Origin: Synanceia verrucosa
Taxonomy: Eukaryota; Chordata; Actinopteri; Perciformes; Synanceiidae
NCBI GenBank assembly: GCA_029721515.1
Contig: CM056561.1
Location: 9,656,501 to 9,720,500, forward strand
Direction: 5' to 3'
Length of the DNA stretch: 64,000 bases
Below the pieces are notes generated by a model. The model was not told where the DNA came from and ran no database searches. It saw nothing but the letters and a program-made list of their open reading frames with translations. Both the position numbers and the translations under genes were made by a program. Of the stretch, positions 42,601 through 54,600 are shown piece by piece (the first letter of the stretch is position 1; each line of letters begins with the position of its first letter).

Positions 42601-45600
42601 ATCTTTGCTTTCCTGGCTGGATTATAGGCCTCATGTTGAACACTAGAGCACAAAATGTCTGCCGGCTACAACCAGCTGAGTGATGTTCTTTAGATAACAG
42701 GATGTGGTTGGTTAACTGGTATCCACCCTGCCTTGAAATGGAAAGCTCCTGTGGAGTGCCAGCATCATATCAGTCCTCTGTTGTGAGGAACAGCAACTGA
42801 AAAATGCAGAACTGTGGTATTTTTACAAATAAACATTTGAGCTGCCCCACATGACACGTAGTAGCATGCATCTGTTTGCTACACATGGGTTTCATGTCAT
42901 GAATGTCTCTGTCCTACATAGCCTTCCACACAGGGTTTGCATTTTTATGTAATGTGAGTTTTGTGTGGTTTGATGGCATAGAAATTATAAAACATTTTTT
43001 TGTTTTTGTTTTTATGTTGCTCTTTTACCGATAATGTTGAATTTCTGCCTGTACGATAGTGTTGCCTGGTATGCAGTCAGTCAGTGTGTGCATTCTGTGT
43101 CATCAAGAGAATACAACTACTTTGGGTTTTTCAGACAATAAAATGCACATCTCTACAATATTCATGTTATTCAGTGTTCCCATAACAAGGTATTTAAAAG
43201 GATTTGGTATAGTAAAAGTTTTTTTTTTTTAGCTGGCATAGATTAATGCTTATCAAGTCTAACATGATAAGTAGCTTAATGTCTTAGTTACAAATCCTAA
43301 AGCTTTTCACACCACGCCTTTAGCATGTCTCAGGGTTTTTAAATGATTAGAATCCTGAAATCAGTTTGATAAATAATTTTAATCGATCCTAAACCTGCAT
43401 TTCAGTAATTCTGCATAGTTTATATGAAGCAGTAATAGCTTGAGTCGGAAAGAAAACAGAACTCAATGTGCTGCATCCTCCCATTCTGTGCCAAGTTGAG
43501 GTTGTCATGGCAACCAGAATCTGGTCCCATACCTGTTGCCATGGTTGAAAAAGACAGAGTATTGATGACGTTTATTAGGCAGCAGAATGTGTCTGCCATT
43601 TTAAGCCTGGAATCTGACTCTGGTGGGAATATTTAATATAAAGGGAACACAGAGAAATTCTTCATTGACATCTTAATTTGTGACTGTTACTATCGATGCA
43701 TCAGTGCTCACATAGATTCTGCTTGTAAGTGTGTTGTACAGGTGCATGTGCATGTGGATGATATGTGGCAAAGAAATACACCTCATTCTCCAGCAGGCTT
43801 TAAGTGCAGCAGTTTGACAGATGTGTGATGGCATGTCTTTAAAGGCAATGTGTATCTTATCTCTTGTCCAAGTAATATAAGTAAGTAATAAGTAAATAAG
43901 AATTAGACTATACATGTAATTTTTAGCCCCATTCCTGATTGTGTCCTTGCCTTCAGTACAAATTTCTAGAGCCTTAAATGAGAGACCACCCTTACGACGC
44001 ACTGAGAGGACCCCATGAGTGAAGCAGCTATCTGTTCTGAGCAATAGAGTGGGCAATCAAATGAGACATGCCACATCGTGAGTGTGATTCACATTTTAGG
44101 AGCTGAACCAGTCTCCCACCAGCCGCTACCTTGCAGCTTTGCTGTTCTTACTCACAGTTTTACACCACGACGACATCTACCCTGGTCTCCGAGAGATGAG
44201 AAAGCTCATGTTATTTCTTGTCCTGCAAGAACACAGCTGCTATTCCCAGTAAGGCCAGTTTGTCATGGTCAGTCCACTGGCCTGTCATAGGTATCCCACT
44301 GTCTAAAATGCCCCACATGTGGCACTGCCTCATCATCTCTCTGCTTTTACTGCTAAGTTACCTCGTTAACACTGAATCTGGCTGGCACTGAATGACTCTG
44401 AATTAGCCACTGTAGATTGTTCCAGGAAAGGGGAACAGGGCCACTGGAGACATAAATCCCCCTTCGTTTCTTCATGCCCTGGCTCCAGTTTCCCATTGGA
44501 GGCAGGTCAAAGGTGAATTTTGGCTTTATTTAGCCACCTGTCCTGCTGTATCCTCTTCCAGTGCCCAATATGGAAGCTGCTGCTCCGCCTGTGCACCTTA
44601 ACCTGTTTGAAGACTGTAGGGAGGCTACAAACAAATGCATTGTTTTTTGTTTTTCTTACCTGTGCTGGGTTGTAGCTACCTGAGTTTCAGTGCAACGGCA
44701 GCTGCTATAATCATCACATATTTATCATGAGGCAGTTAGTGTTCTGGTTTCTGAGGACACGCTGTGCTTTTCTGACAGCATGTGACCTGTGGAGGGTGAT
44801 ATGCAATCCCTGTCTCTCCACATCTCCTGCATTATTGATAAGTGTGCTGAAATCCTCTGAACACATAAGGCACTCTGCCCGGGACATGATGCAAAAGCCT
44901 CTCAAGGACCCTCACATCGAGTGCCCAGACCTGGCTTTAATTTGCCCATTAGCAAAGAATTTGTATCAAATAATGCACAAATTGCTGCTTTGTAGCCCAT
45001 GCTGGAGGTTTACTTGGAAACAGTGAAAATGCACTAAAAACATAGCTTGTGTTGCTCACTGAGGTGCAGTCAAAGTTTTTTCCTTTTACCCTGCCTTTGG
45101 TTTCCATTGTTGCTCTGTTTGGATTGTTGCTAGGCCACTTCATCAAACCCATTTTTTTTTCTTTTTCTTTTTTTTTTTTTAACTTACCTCCCTCTTCTTC
45201 ACCTCCTGCCTTTATACTGGTGGTGGAGGTATGCAATTGTCTGTTTAGCCCCAGTGAACTCTCTGTCCTGTTCCCTGGTGCAAAGCAGCCTTGCTCATTA
45301 AAAGTGCATTTTGTTTTAGAGGGGGTTTTGATGAACAACTGGGGTATAGATATCTACAAATATCCTACAGTAATTTCTTAATCTCCTCTTCTCTGTCCAT
45401 CATATATCAGTGCAGAATGGTGTGGAATGCTTGAACACTTGTCCCCAGAGTACCAGCAGCGTGGTTGAGAGGGATGGCATGCCAGGCATGGCTGCAGATT
45501 CTTGCTCATTAAGAAATGCCTGTGTGGCCGTCGGGAATGGCAGGGTAGCGCAGATATATTGTATCATCATGCCCTTTGCAGATACAGCTGGTGGAGATGG

Positions 45601-48600
45601 CAGCAGGCATCATGTGTTATTATTTAAATTCTGTATTATTTGTCTTTTTTTGCTGGGTTATCAATGCATAAGGTGAATTAAGACACTGACTAAAGGATGG
45701 CGTGTTTGGCAATGGTTTACACAACAGTTGGAGTTCTCAAAAAAGACAGTGGCTCATAATCCGTCACTGGTTCATGTGACTTTCAGTTCCAAATATATCA
45801 CTGTTAGTGTTCTGATTGAAGAACTGGAACTTTTAGACCCACTATTTACCAACCAATAAAAATATATATATATATAGTATGTACTTGAAGTCCATTTTGA
45901 GTGTTTTGTATGAAACTACTGACCTGTCCCTTTTTGTATTTTTACATAAGGATCAGAAGAAATGCATGAGTTATCTTTTAAAATTTCTAAGTCCAAGAAT
46001 GAGACAGTGACTAGGAGCAACAAAAATCTAACCCATAACATATTTGTTGCTCTGAACAAGGAAAAATACATAATTTATTAGACACAAAGGCAATAGGCTT
46101 GCAATTAATTTGCTACATCTTAAATTGTAGTAGAAGGGATTGAATCATATCTTAATTTATGGTTCTTCATGTGAAGAATTACTGGATTAACTTCAGGTAG
46201 ATTGTAAATGAAACTACAAGAACAGGGGAGTAGTTATTGTCTCATCTTCACATTCAAACCAGATTTTATAAACCACATCACTAATTTTGTTCTTCCCTCA
46301 CAGCTATTCTCAACCCCAAAGCCCCAAAAGAACCAGCGAAGACCTTCAGTTTTGACTACTCCTACTGGTCACACACTACGGTGAGCTTAAACATTTTCTC
46401 TGTTCCATATTCCAGTGTAATGATCAATAACAAGGAATACAACATTATCAGTGTTATACATATATTGTCAGTACAAGTTGAAATTCTTTGCATTTTAAGT
46501 CTTCTCTCTGTCTTTCCTACAGCCGGAGGACCCCAGCTTTGCATCACAGAACCTTGTGTATAACGATATTGGCAAGGAAATGCTGGCGCATGCATTTGAG
46601 GGCTACAACGTCTGCATCTTTGCTTATGGCCAGACAGGAGCTGGCAAATCCTACACCATGATGGGCAAGCAGGAGGAGGGACAGGAAGGAATTATTCCCA
46701 TGGTTTGTTCTACAGTACATCTCTCTGATGTTACTGAATTGCATAGCATAGAGACTTCGCACACTGTATTTTGAGTAAACTACTCATAGCCTGTCTACTC
46801 ATAACAAGATGACTTTTGACTCTGCAAATTCAGTATTAACATCTGTCTTGACAGATATTTAAACTATTGACTCATTCTAGCATTTATATTGTATTTGACT
46901 CAGTAATAGTCATTGTGTGTCTCATCTGTGGATGCTCACTAGCTCTTATGGTCTAATGTTTTATTGCAGAATGATTTCCGGTGCAGATAACTTAGTATCT
47001 CTTAGTATCTTGTTTATATGTTGTTCTCTCTTCCTATCTATCCTCCCTTTCACCTCCCCACAAGCTGCTAATTTGCACTAAACAACTTCTTTCTTTGCCT
47101 CTCAGCTCTGTGAAGATCTATTTGAGAAAATCAATGAGGACAACAACAAAGAGGAGCTCTCCTACTCAGTAGAGGTGAGCCTCGGACTGCTTTAGCATCT
47201 GTAATCCCACTCTCAGCCCCTGCCTCATGTCTTGGCCTGTCTCTAATGGACCGTTCTAGTATATCTAGCAGTAGTCACACATCAATCATTGTCCGAATGT
47301 TAGGTTTCCTCAGCATATCAATTCAGATGATTTAGTTAAACTCAAAGCTGGTTATTTTACTGCATTATGATGTTGCACTGCGGCACCTGAACTGACAAAG
47401 TCTTACTCTTTGCAATTGCTTCTAGGTCAGTTACATGGAGATCTACTGTGAGCGGGTACGAGATTTGCTAAACCCTAAGAACAAAGGGAATTTACGAGTG
47501 CGAGAGCATCCTCTACTGGGTCCTTATGTGGAGGACCTGTCCAAGCTAGCGGTCACCTCTTACACAGACATCGCTGACCTGATGGATGCAGGCAACAAGG
47601 CCAGGTGAGTCGAGCCCTGGGATCACGCTGAGAACATCATTTGATTTCCCACATCCCCAAAAGAAAGACTTAATTAAGTTTGAAAATTGCAGGCAACATA
47701 ATAATTTAGAATAAGGAAATGTTCTTATCGTCAGTGTTGATCAATGGACAGGTAGTTATGTTCTGGAGACCAGACTCAAAACAGAAGCAAGTATTTCTCA
47801 TCGAAATTAACGCACGTGACGTATATGTGTTTCAGTTTCGCCGTGTGTATTTGTGTGTGTGTGTCACGAGAGCTCCTGTGGGGAGGAGTAAACTCTGTCT
47901 TAATCTTCCTGTGCTGACTCAAAAGGCTTATTTCTGGAACATGCTGTGAAAAGCCTGTATCTCCCCTGTGGCTGTCGCTCTGACTGCACCTTGTGTATGT
48001 GTGCTTGGTGTCCTCACAGTATTATCCACCTCCGCCATACAAAGTAATCCCTTAGCCTCAATTCAATAAATATAATAGGTGTAAAAACCCAGTGATGATA
48101 GCTCCAGTAATAGCCAACACCAACACCATTTAGCATTACGAATAATTTAAAGTGGATTAAAGCGCTCAAAAAAGTGTTCCATCATACTATTTTCTTTTTA
48201 TTTCCTAACTATGGCCTAACTACTGTATGTGCTCATTTCACAGAACTGTGGCTGCCACCAACATGAATGAGACCAGCAGCAGGTCCCATGCTGTTTTCAC
48301 CATCGTCTTCACACAGAAAAAACATGACAGCGAAACAGATCTCTCCACAGAAAAGGTCAGAGGAGACAAGAAATACATCTTCTGCTTCTTAAATTAGCTC
48401 ATTAATTAGTCATAATTAACCATATTTCAAACTTCTTCATCTCTGATCTGCTGTGGGGAGTGTGTTTCTTCATGATATATATTGATTTTGGCTCCTATTG
48501 TCCTCTTGGTCGGCGGTGAGCGCCATTTTGGATTTGACTTTTTGCCATTTCCTGTGACTGCGACAGAGACAAAGACCACTGTGTTATTGTAAACACAATG

Positions 48601-51600
48601 CCCATTGTGCTTTACTGCCTCGCTGCATCTCTCTAGTCAGTAATGTCTAAATCTTTAGAATGGTTTATATTTTTTTTTTTAAAAAAACTAGCTTTATGCT
48701 TTTTAAAAGCATAATGAACATTGTGTTCGGTAGTCACGTTGTGTTTCAGTAATAGTGTCATCTTCTCTCATTTTGTTTTTTTTTTATTCTCATGTAAATT
48801 ATTCACAAGCTTGATACATCTAAAATGCATTTACTCCCTCTTCAGGTCAGTAAAATTAGTCTGGTAGACTTGGCAGGGAGCGAACGAGCAGATTCCACTG
48901 GAGCTAAAGGCACCAGGCTAAAGGTAAGACTCCTATTATCACAGACAATATTAGCAAACTGTCGACTCATATTACCCTGATGGCTCTTAACTAATGTTTT
49001 AATGTATGGTTCCAGGAGGGAGCAAACATCAACAAATCTCTCACCACATTAGGAAAGGTCATCTCTGCCTTGGCTGAGGTGGTGAGTGTTTTATGCAAAG
49101 AAATAGAATTTCTGGTTTTATGTCTTTGCTCTTTTTCAGCCTCTTCTCTTAGCCTCCACAGCTTGACCCTGTCTTCTCAAATTAATATTTGGCATGCTGT
49201 AATGTCTGCCCTTGTCTTTTCTCTTCTCTCGTCCTTGTAATGCTTGCTCACACAGGATAACTGTACCAGCAAGGTAAACCTTTTGACAGCTCAACCACTA
49301 ACCTCTTGATTGCTCCCACGGGGCAGATTTGACAGGCTTTTGCCATATACAGTGCTGAAGTTACTACACAGTGTTCTGTCACTACCATTTTATTAAGCAT
49401 TTCATTTTTTATTTATCAAATACTGTGCTTTTAGGCATCGTTAACAGTAAAGGTCCCTGCATCAGAGCAAAAGCTAATGAAATCAGTCCTCTATTCATTT
49501 TACTCAACATATTGTCCATTACATATGAGGTGATTGTCACTGTTCACCATAGTGTTGTTCAATTGTAACTGCCATCCCAATTTTCACTGTTAAAATAGGA
49601 AGTCTTACATCAGTTGTCAGTTTTCTTCCTGACTGCCAACTTAATGTTTGTTTCCTGCAGAGCAAGAAGAAGAAGAAGACTGACTTCATCCCATACAGAG
49701 ACTCTGTTCTGACATGGCTGCTGAGGGAGAACCTTGGTATGAACATTGATATGAACTTGCTTAATATCCCTTACCTGTGGGTTTTATGTCTGCAAACAGT
49801 GTAGCAAAATCCTTATTTCTGGACAGCAAGAACTCTCTGTATCCTGTAAAATGATGTGGTGGTAAAAATGTCTGGAGCTAGTGTACTTTACTCTGCCAAT
49901 TAACGAAAAACACTGTCAGCAGTCTGTATTTCAACCTAACTAGACAAGCGCACCCATCTCAGTGTATCCTCAATCTCAACACACATGGCACATGTAGTAC
50001 TTTGCAGTTCAGTCTAATGAGACTTAAGTCTTAGTGGAATCCGTATTCAGCACTAATTTATGATACAGTAGTGTTTCCTTCCCGGCTTAGCATTTATTCT
50101 GTATAGTACAGAGGAAATAATGTTTGTGCTTGTTTTTGTCTACATGCAATGTAAGAAAATGGACTTTTATTCACATTGCCACTGGTCTTTTCTGATCAGG
50201 TGGAAACTCAAGAACAGCCATGGTAGCTGCCCTCAGTCCTGCAGATATCAACTATGATGAAACTCTCAGCACTCTGCGGTAAGGTTACCATCCAAGCAGA
50301 CAGTCATTTATAAAATGTGAAGAAATACAGTGTTTTTATTTAAGTGCATTTACTAGTTCAAGCTTGGATTGGCAATGTTGAGAAACTAGACCAGTGTTGA
50401 CAACTCTTTTTCGGTGAAAATAGCTAGTAGCACAAACTACAAAATTCACCAAATCTAGCGAGAAAGTCACCAAATCCATCCAAAATTATCGTAATGTTCT
50501 TTCAAATTTAAGATAATGAATGCCAACAACAAAGATATTGTTAGCAATCACAGCTGTCACCCCAGCAGCTTGTAAAAGATTCATTACAGGTTTCTTACAG
50601 TCCTGCTTCCGCAGATCGCAGACTCTTTTTATTTTTTTCTCAGAATGTTTGATTTAATAAAATATAATAATAATAATTGTTTGAAGATCACCACCAACCC
50701 CAGCTTTACCTACAAATAAAGTTGATTTCTATTACCATTTTAGCTATGCTGACAGAGCCAAGAACATCAAATGCAATGCTGTCATCAATGAGGATCCCAA
50801 CAACAAGCTGGTGCGTGACCTGAAGGATGAAGTGGCTCGTCTGAAGGAGCTGCTCCGTGCCCAGGGCCTGGGAGACATCCTAGACAGTGAGTCAAATACC
50901 ATCACAGCAGGCCATATCTGCAGCCACACAGCTTCTACTGTACCTTCACTCTCAAGGACTACCACACGCTGGCAGCATCTTCTTTCTTCTTCACTGTCTC
51001 ATTTCTTTCATTCATTCAACTTGTTTTTCGTCGCTGTGTCTGTATTCAGGTCTAGTACGTAACTAAAACGACTTCTGGAACTTAATTTTTTTTTTATATA
51101 TATATATATATATATACAATGATATATACTGATTTATTATGTCTCCTTGCAGAGTACAATGTATAATATGTATTGTAGAACATCCTTAGATTATTTAAGA
51201 TTACATACTAAGAATTTAATGATAACTTAAATGGTCATATTTGGCTGCTTGAACACAAATTACATTTTAAAGCTGCATTAACCTGTATTCTCTGTTTGCT
51301 GGCTCATAGCCTGGTAAATTACAGACACAATACACCCATTAATAACTTCTAATATCTGACCTAATTAATAACATGTCTCCTTGCTAATGCCTGCTTAGAT
51401 CATGCTTAATGGCACGGTACTTAACAAGTCATCCCATGCTATTTCTTTCTCATCCATGTTATGGTTCCCATCCAACTCACTAAGAAATGTCTGTAACCTT
51501 TTCCTTTCATTCTACTGGTGCTGACCTCTGACCCTTCTCATCTTTTCCTGCTTCCCCTCAGTTGATCCTATGGGGGATGACTGCCCAGGAAGTGGAGTCA

Positions 51601-54600
51601 AATGTGTGTATATGTGTGGGAGTCATGAATCGTCTATCACTATTTGCCTTATTAATAAGAGCTAACATTGCTTATGCTCCAATGACCTGTATAATCTGCT
51701 ACCAGCTTTGCATGTAAATGCTGTAAAAGCAAACGCTTTGCTGAAGTTGGCTCAGAAATGCAGGGCTTCTGTAGGTGTGCTGATTGGGCGAGGGTTAGCA
51801 TGCCACTAGGTTAGCATGCTTGGCGCTTGAACGATGCAGGTGAGACAGCTTTTGTCAGGCTCCAACTCGACTGTATCCCTTTTAGAAGAATTGCTTTTGG
51901 CATAGCTCGTCTGCCTTCACTACCCCCAAGGCCCCCCTCACCATTCTCTCACCACATCTGGCTTTGACTGACTTTCTCAAGCTTCTTTTCTTAAAGGTGC
52001 TATGTCTGCTTTTTATTTTGCTTTCTGTCTACTAACCGTCCGATGCAGGTGACACTGCTCAGATCTTTAGAATGGCACTTCTCAGTTCGCAAACTGAGGT
52101 CCAGAGCTACAGATGGAAAGGTGCATGATTTAAAATTTCTAAGTAGCCACACCAGAGGTGTACTGTATGTACACAGAGCTGACTAGCTTGATGTGTTGTC
52201 ATAGATCGTGTTGAATAGTTAGTTTTCTAGTGTATTCTAAGATACTCCTCCTATCCCACGACTTAAATGTTGAGTAGCTCATGTGTTCCCAATTTTTAAT
52301 GTATGGAAAATTTTCCAACTTGACACAAATGTCAGCACCTCACAAATCATTTAGCCCTTTTTTCTTTTTAATTCTTAGAGGGTAGAAGGAAGGTCCTTGA
52401 GGCCATTATTGATATGAGCTGGGAAAGCTGGGTTAGGGTGGATATGCGAGCATATGGAGTGTGTGTTTGTGTGGTGAATCAAACTACTCAACCGCAGGCT
52501 GAACTTTGGCAGCATGTGTCAATGAGTCTCATCTGTCCTCTCTTTGGACCCATTTACAGTGCCCAGTCCCCTCCCATCCTGTAGTTGACACACAGTTGAT
52601 CGCAGTTTTCTCAGTGTGTTCATGTACAAGACAAAGGCAACAAAGTGACATCTCCCTATTCATCAGAATTACACCCACTAGAAATTAAGTGCTCAGAGTT
52701 AATTGCTCTGCACTGTAATTCTGGCCCACATAAAAGCAGACATCTGGAAACTGGAAACTAATAGAGTACACGTTGAAATTTAATGGATTTTCTCTGGGAG
52801 TTGGTGCAAAAAAGAGTCAACTGTTGCAAACCACTTGGATGAAAACTGCTTCTCTCTGTATTGACCATTATGCTGGGTGTTTGTCTTAACCCTTTGACCT
52901 GAAACTTGTGTCTTACATTGGTCTTCCCTCCCCTTTACCCTTTCTCTTCCCCCATCTCTTTCTCTCTCCCTGTTTGTTATTTGGTTCCTCCATTTTTATG
53001 TGTTTTATTCCCCCTCTCCCGTCCTGGGCCTATCCCTCCTCTCTGTGTTGTTCTCTTTTTCTCTCTTTCTCTTTCTCTCCTGCTGTTGGCTCAGACCTCA
53101 AAGACATTCAGAACAATAAGCATAGATACTTGATAGCCTCAGAGAACCAACGCCCTGGCCATTTCTCCACAGCCCCTATTGGTTCCCTGACAGCCTCTCC
53201 ATCCTCTGGCACACTGTGCAGCCAGGGGGGTCTTCAGTCAGTCACCAGCATCCAGGAGCGCATCATGTCCACCCCTGGAGGAGAGGAGGCTATTGAAAGA
53301 CTCAAGGTAAAGTTGGTCTGTGTAAACTACAGCAGCGAAATTACAAAGTCCTCCCAGGTAAAAGCTGCCTCATTGTGCTGTGCTCTGTGGGGCAACAGGC
53401 TGGCTTGTAAATGCTTATGCAATGCCATGTGCTGAACTGAAAATCTTCTCCAACTCCACTGAAACGTGTAAACAGATAATATAGGTTAAAAAATTGTTAA
53501 TTATGGATTATTAATCCATAAGAAGACTATAGTGTGTTTTCAAGATGCTGGAATATCTGAATAGATTGGTAAACTGATTAAAATTGAAAGGAAATCATAT
53601 AAACTTATAATGAAAGCCTCACAGAGCACACAATGTAATATTTGTTCAGTAAGTTAGAAGCCAATGTGTTAGAAGCCCATGTGTTAAGCCAAGATGGCTG
53701 TTTAATTTTAGCCCACACGCAGCCTTTAATCAAAACAGGTTTTGTCGATCAGTCCTCATATGGCCTCCGAGCTTTACTTCTCCCACACACGCAGTACACC
53801 TCTCACTCTGTTGATAAGAGAGTGCATAGCAGTGCGACGACCATCCATGAGGAGCTGCAGTTTCCATGGCAACCAAGGTGCCCAGTCTGTCCGTCATCCA
53901 ATGACGTCAAGCGCCAACGCACATATGGAGGAAATTAGAATAAAAATAGATCCAGTCATGTTGGCTTTTAGCAGTTATAGTGAGATATAACATTCAAATT
54001 CTTTGATCCTTAAAGTTGTTGTAGCTACATTAGTATGTTACAGAAACAAAGATTACCTTTATGGGTCTTATAAATGTAAACATCATTGTCAGTATTGCCC
54101 AAAATCACAGTTCATTATGCATTAAACTAAGATGACGTACCATGTACTATATTATTAATAAACCTTTATAGTAACAAAAGAATATGTTAACACCTCATGG
54201 TTTTTAAAAGATTAACAGCAGATATATGAGCTGCACTGGATTTTTACCAGAGCTTTCAAATCAGATTATCATAGGGGAAACTCCTAAAGTTATGGCCTAA
54301 TTGCCATATTGTACAGCAGGATCTTCTCTGTTTTTATGCCTGACTCAAAACATTCTTTCATGAAAGGATATTCACTTGACCAAGAAAGCATATTTGTCAT
54401 GAGTATAACTGTATAATTATATCTTGAATCCAGATACCATGTTTTCCTCACACTTTGCACTCTGATTTTCAGGAATCAGAAAAGATCATTGCTGAGCTCA
54501 ATGAAACCTGGGAAGAGAAACTGCGAAAGACGGAGGCAATTCGCATGGAGAGGTCTGTACTAGCTAACCCCCCCGAATGGAGGGGGTCATGCATGTGCCT

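Larger units (their letters stand above)
31404..46303 (+). other. kif1b first coding intron, 14.9 kb
   Basis: The largest intron in the window, separating the exon for the first motor strand from the rest of the gene. It contains a CT/CA microsatellite, a G-run, several repeat relics and one unexplained minus-strand ORF (39076-39567), each listed separately. No enhancer can be called from one sequence. Its size and position after the first coding exon are typical for regulatory content in vertebrate neuronal genes. Confidence 0.8.

Noticed and set aside
43673..44056. 127-codon minus-strand ORF in the kif1b intron
   Set aside because: Composition typical of chance translation, with no supporting signal.
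44949..45381. Opposed 110- and 129-codon ORFs with Lys- or Phe-rich cores
   Set aside because: Caused by a T/TTTTC-rich tract; no protein family.
52908..53094. Upstream extension of the kif1b neck exon frame
   Set aside because: It is the pyrimidine-rich tract before the acceptor at 53094. The human-like protein begins at the acceptor.
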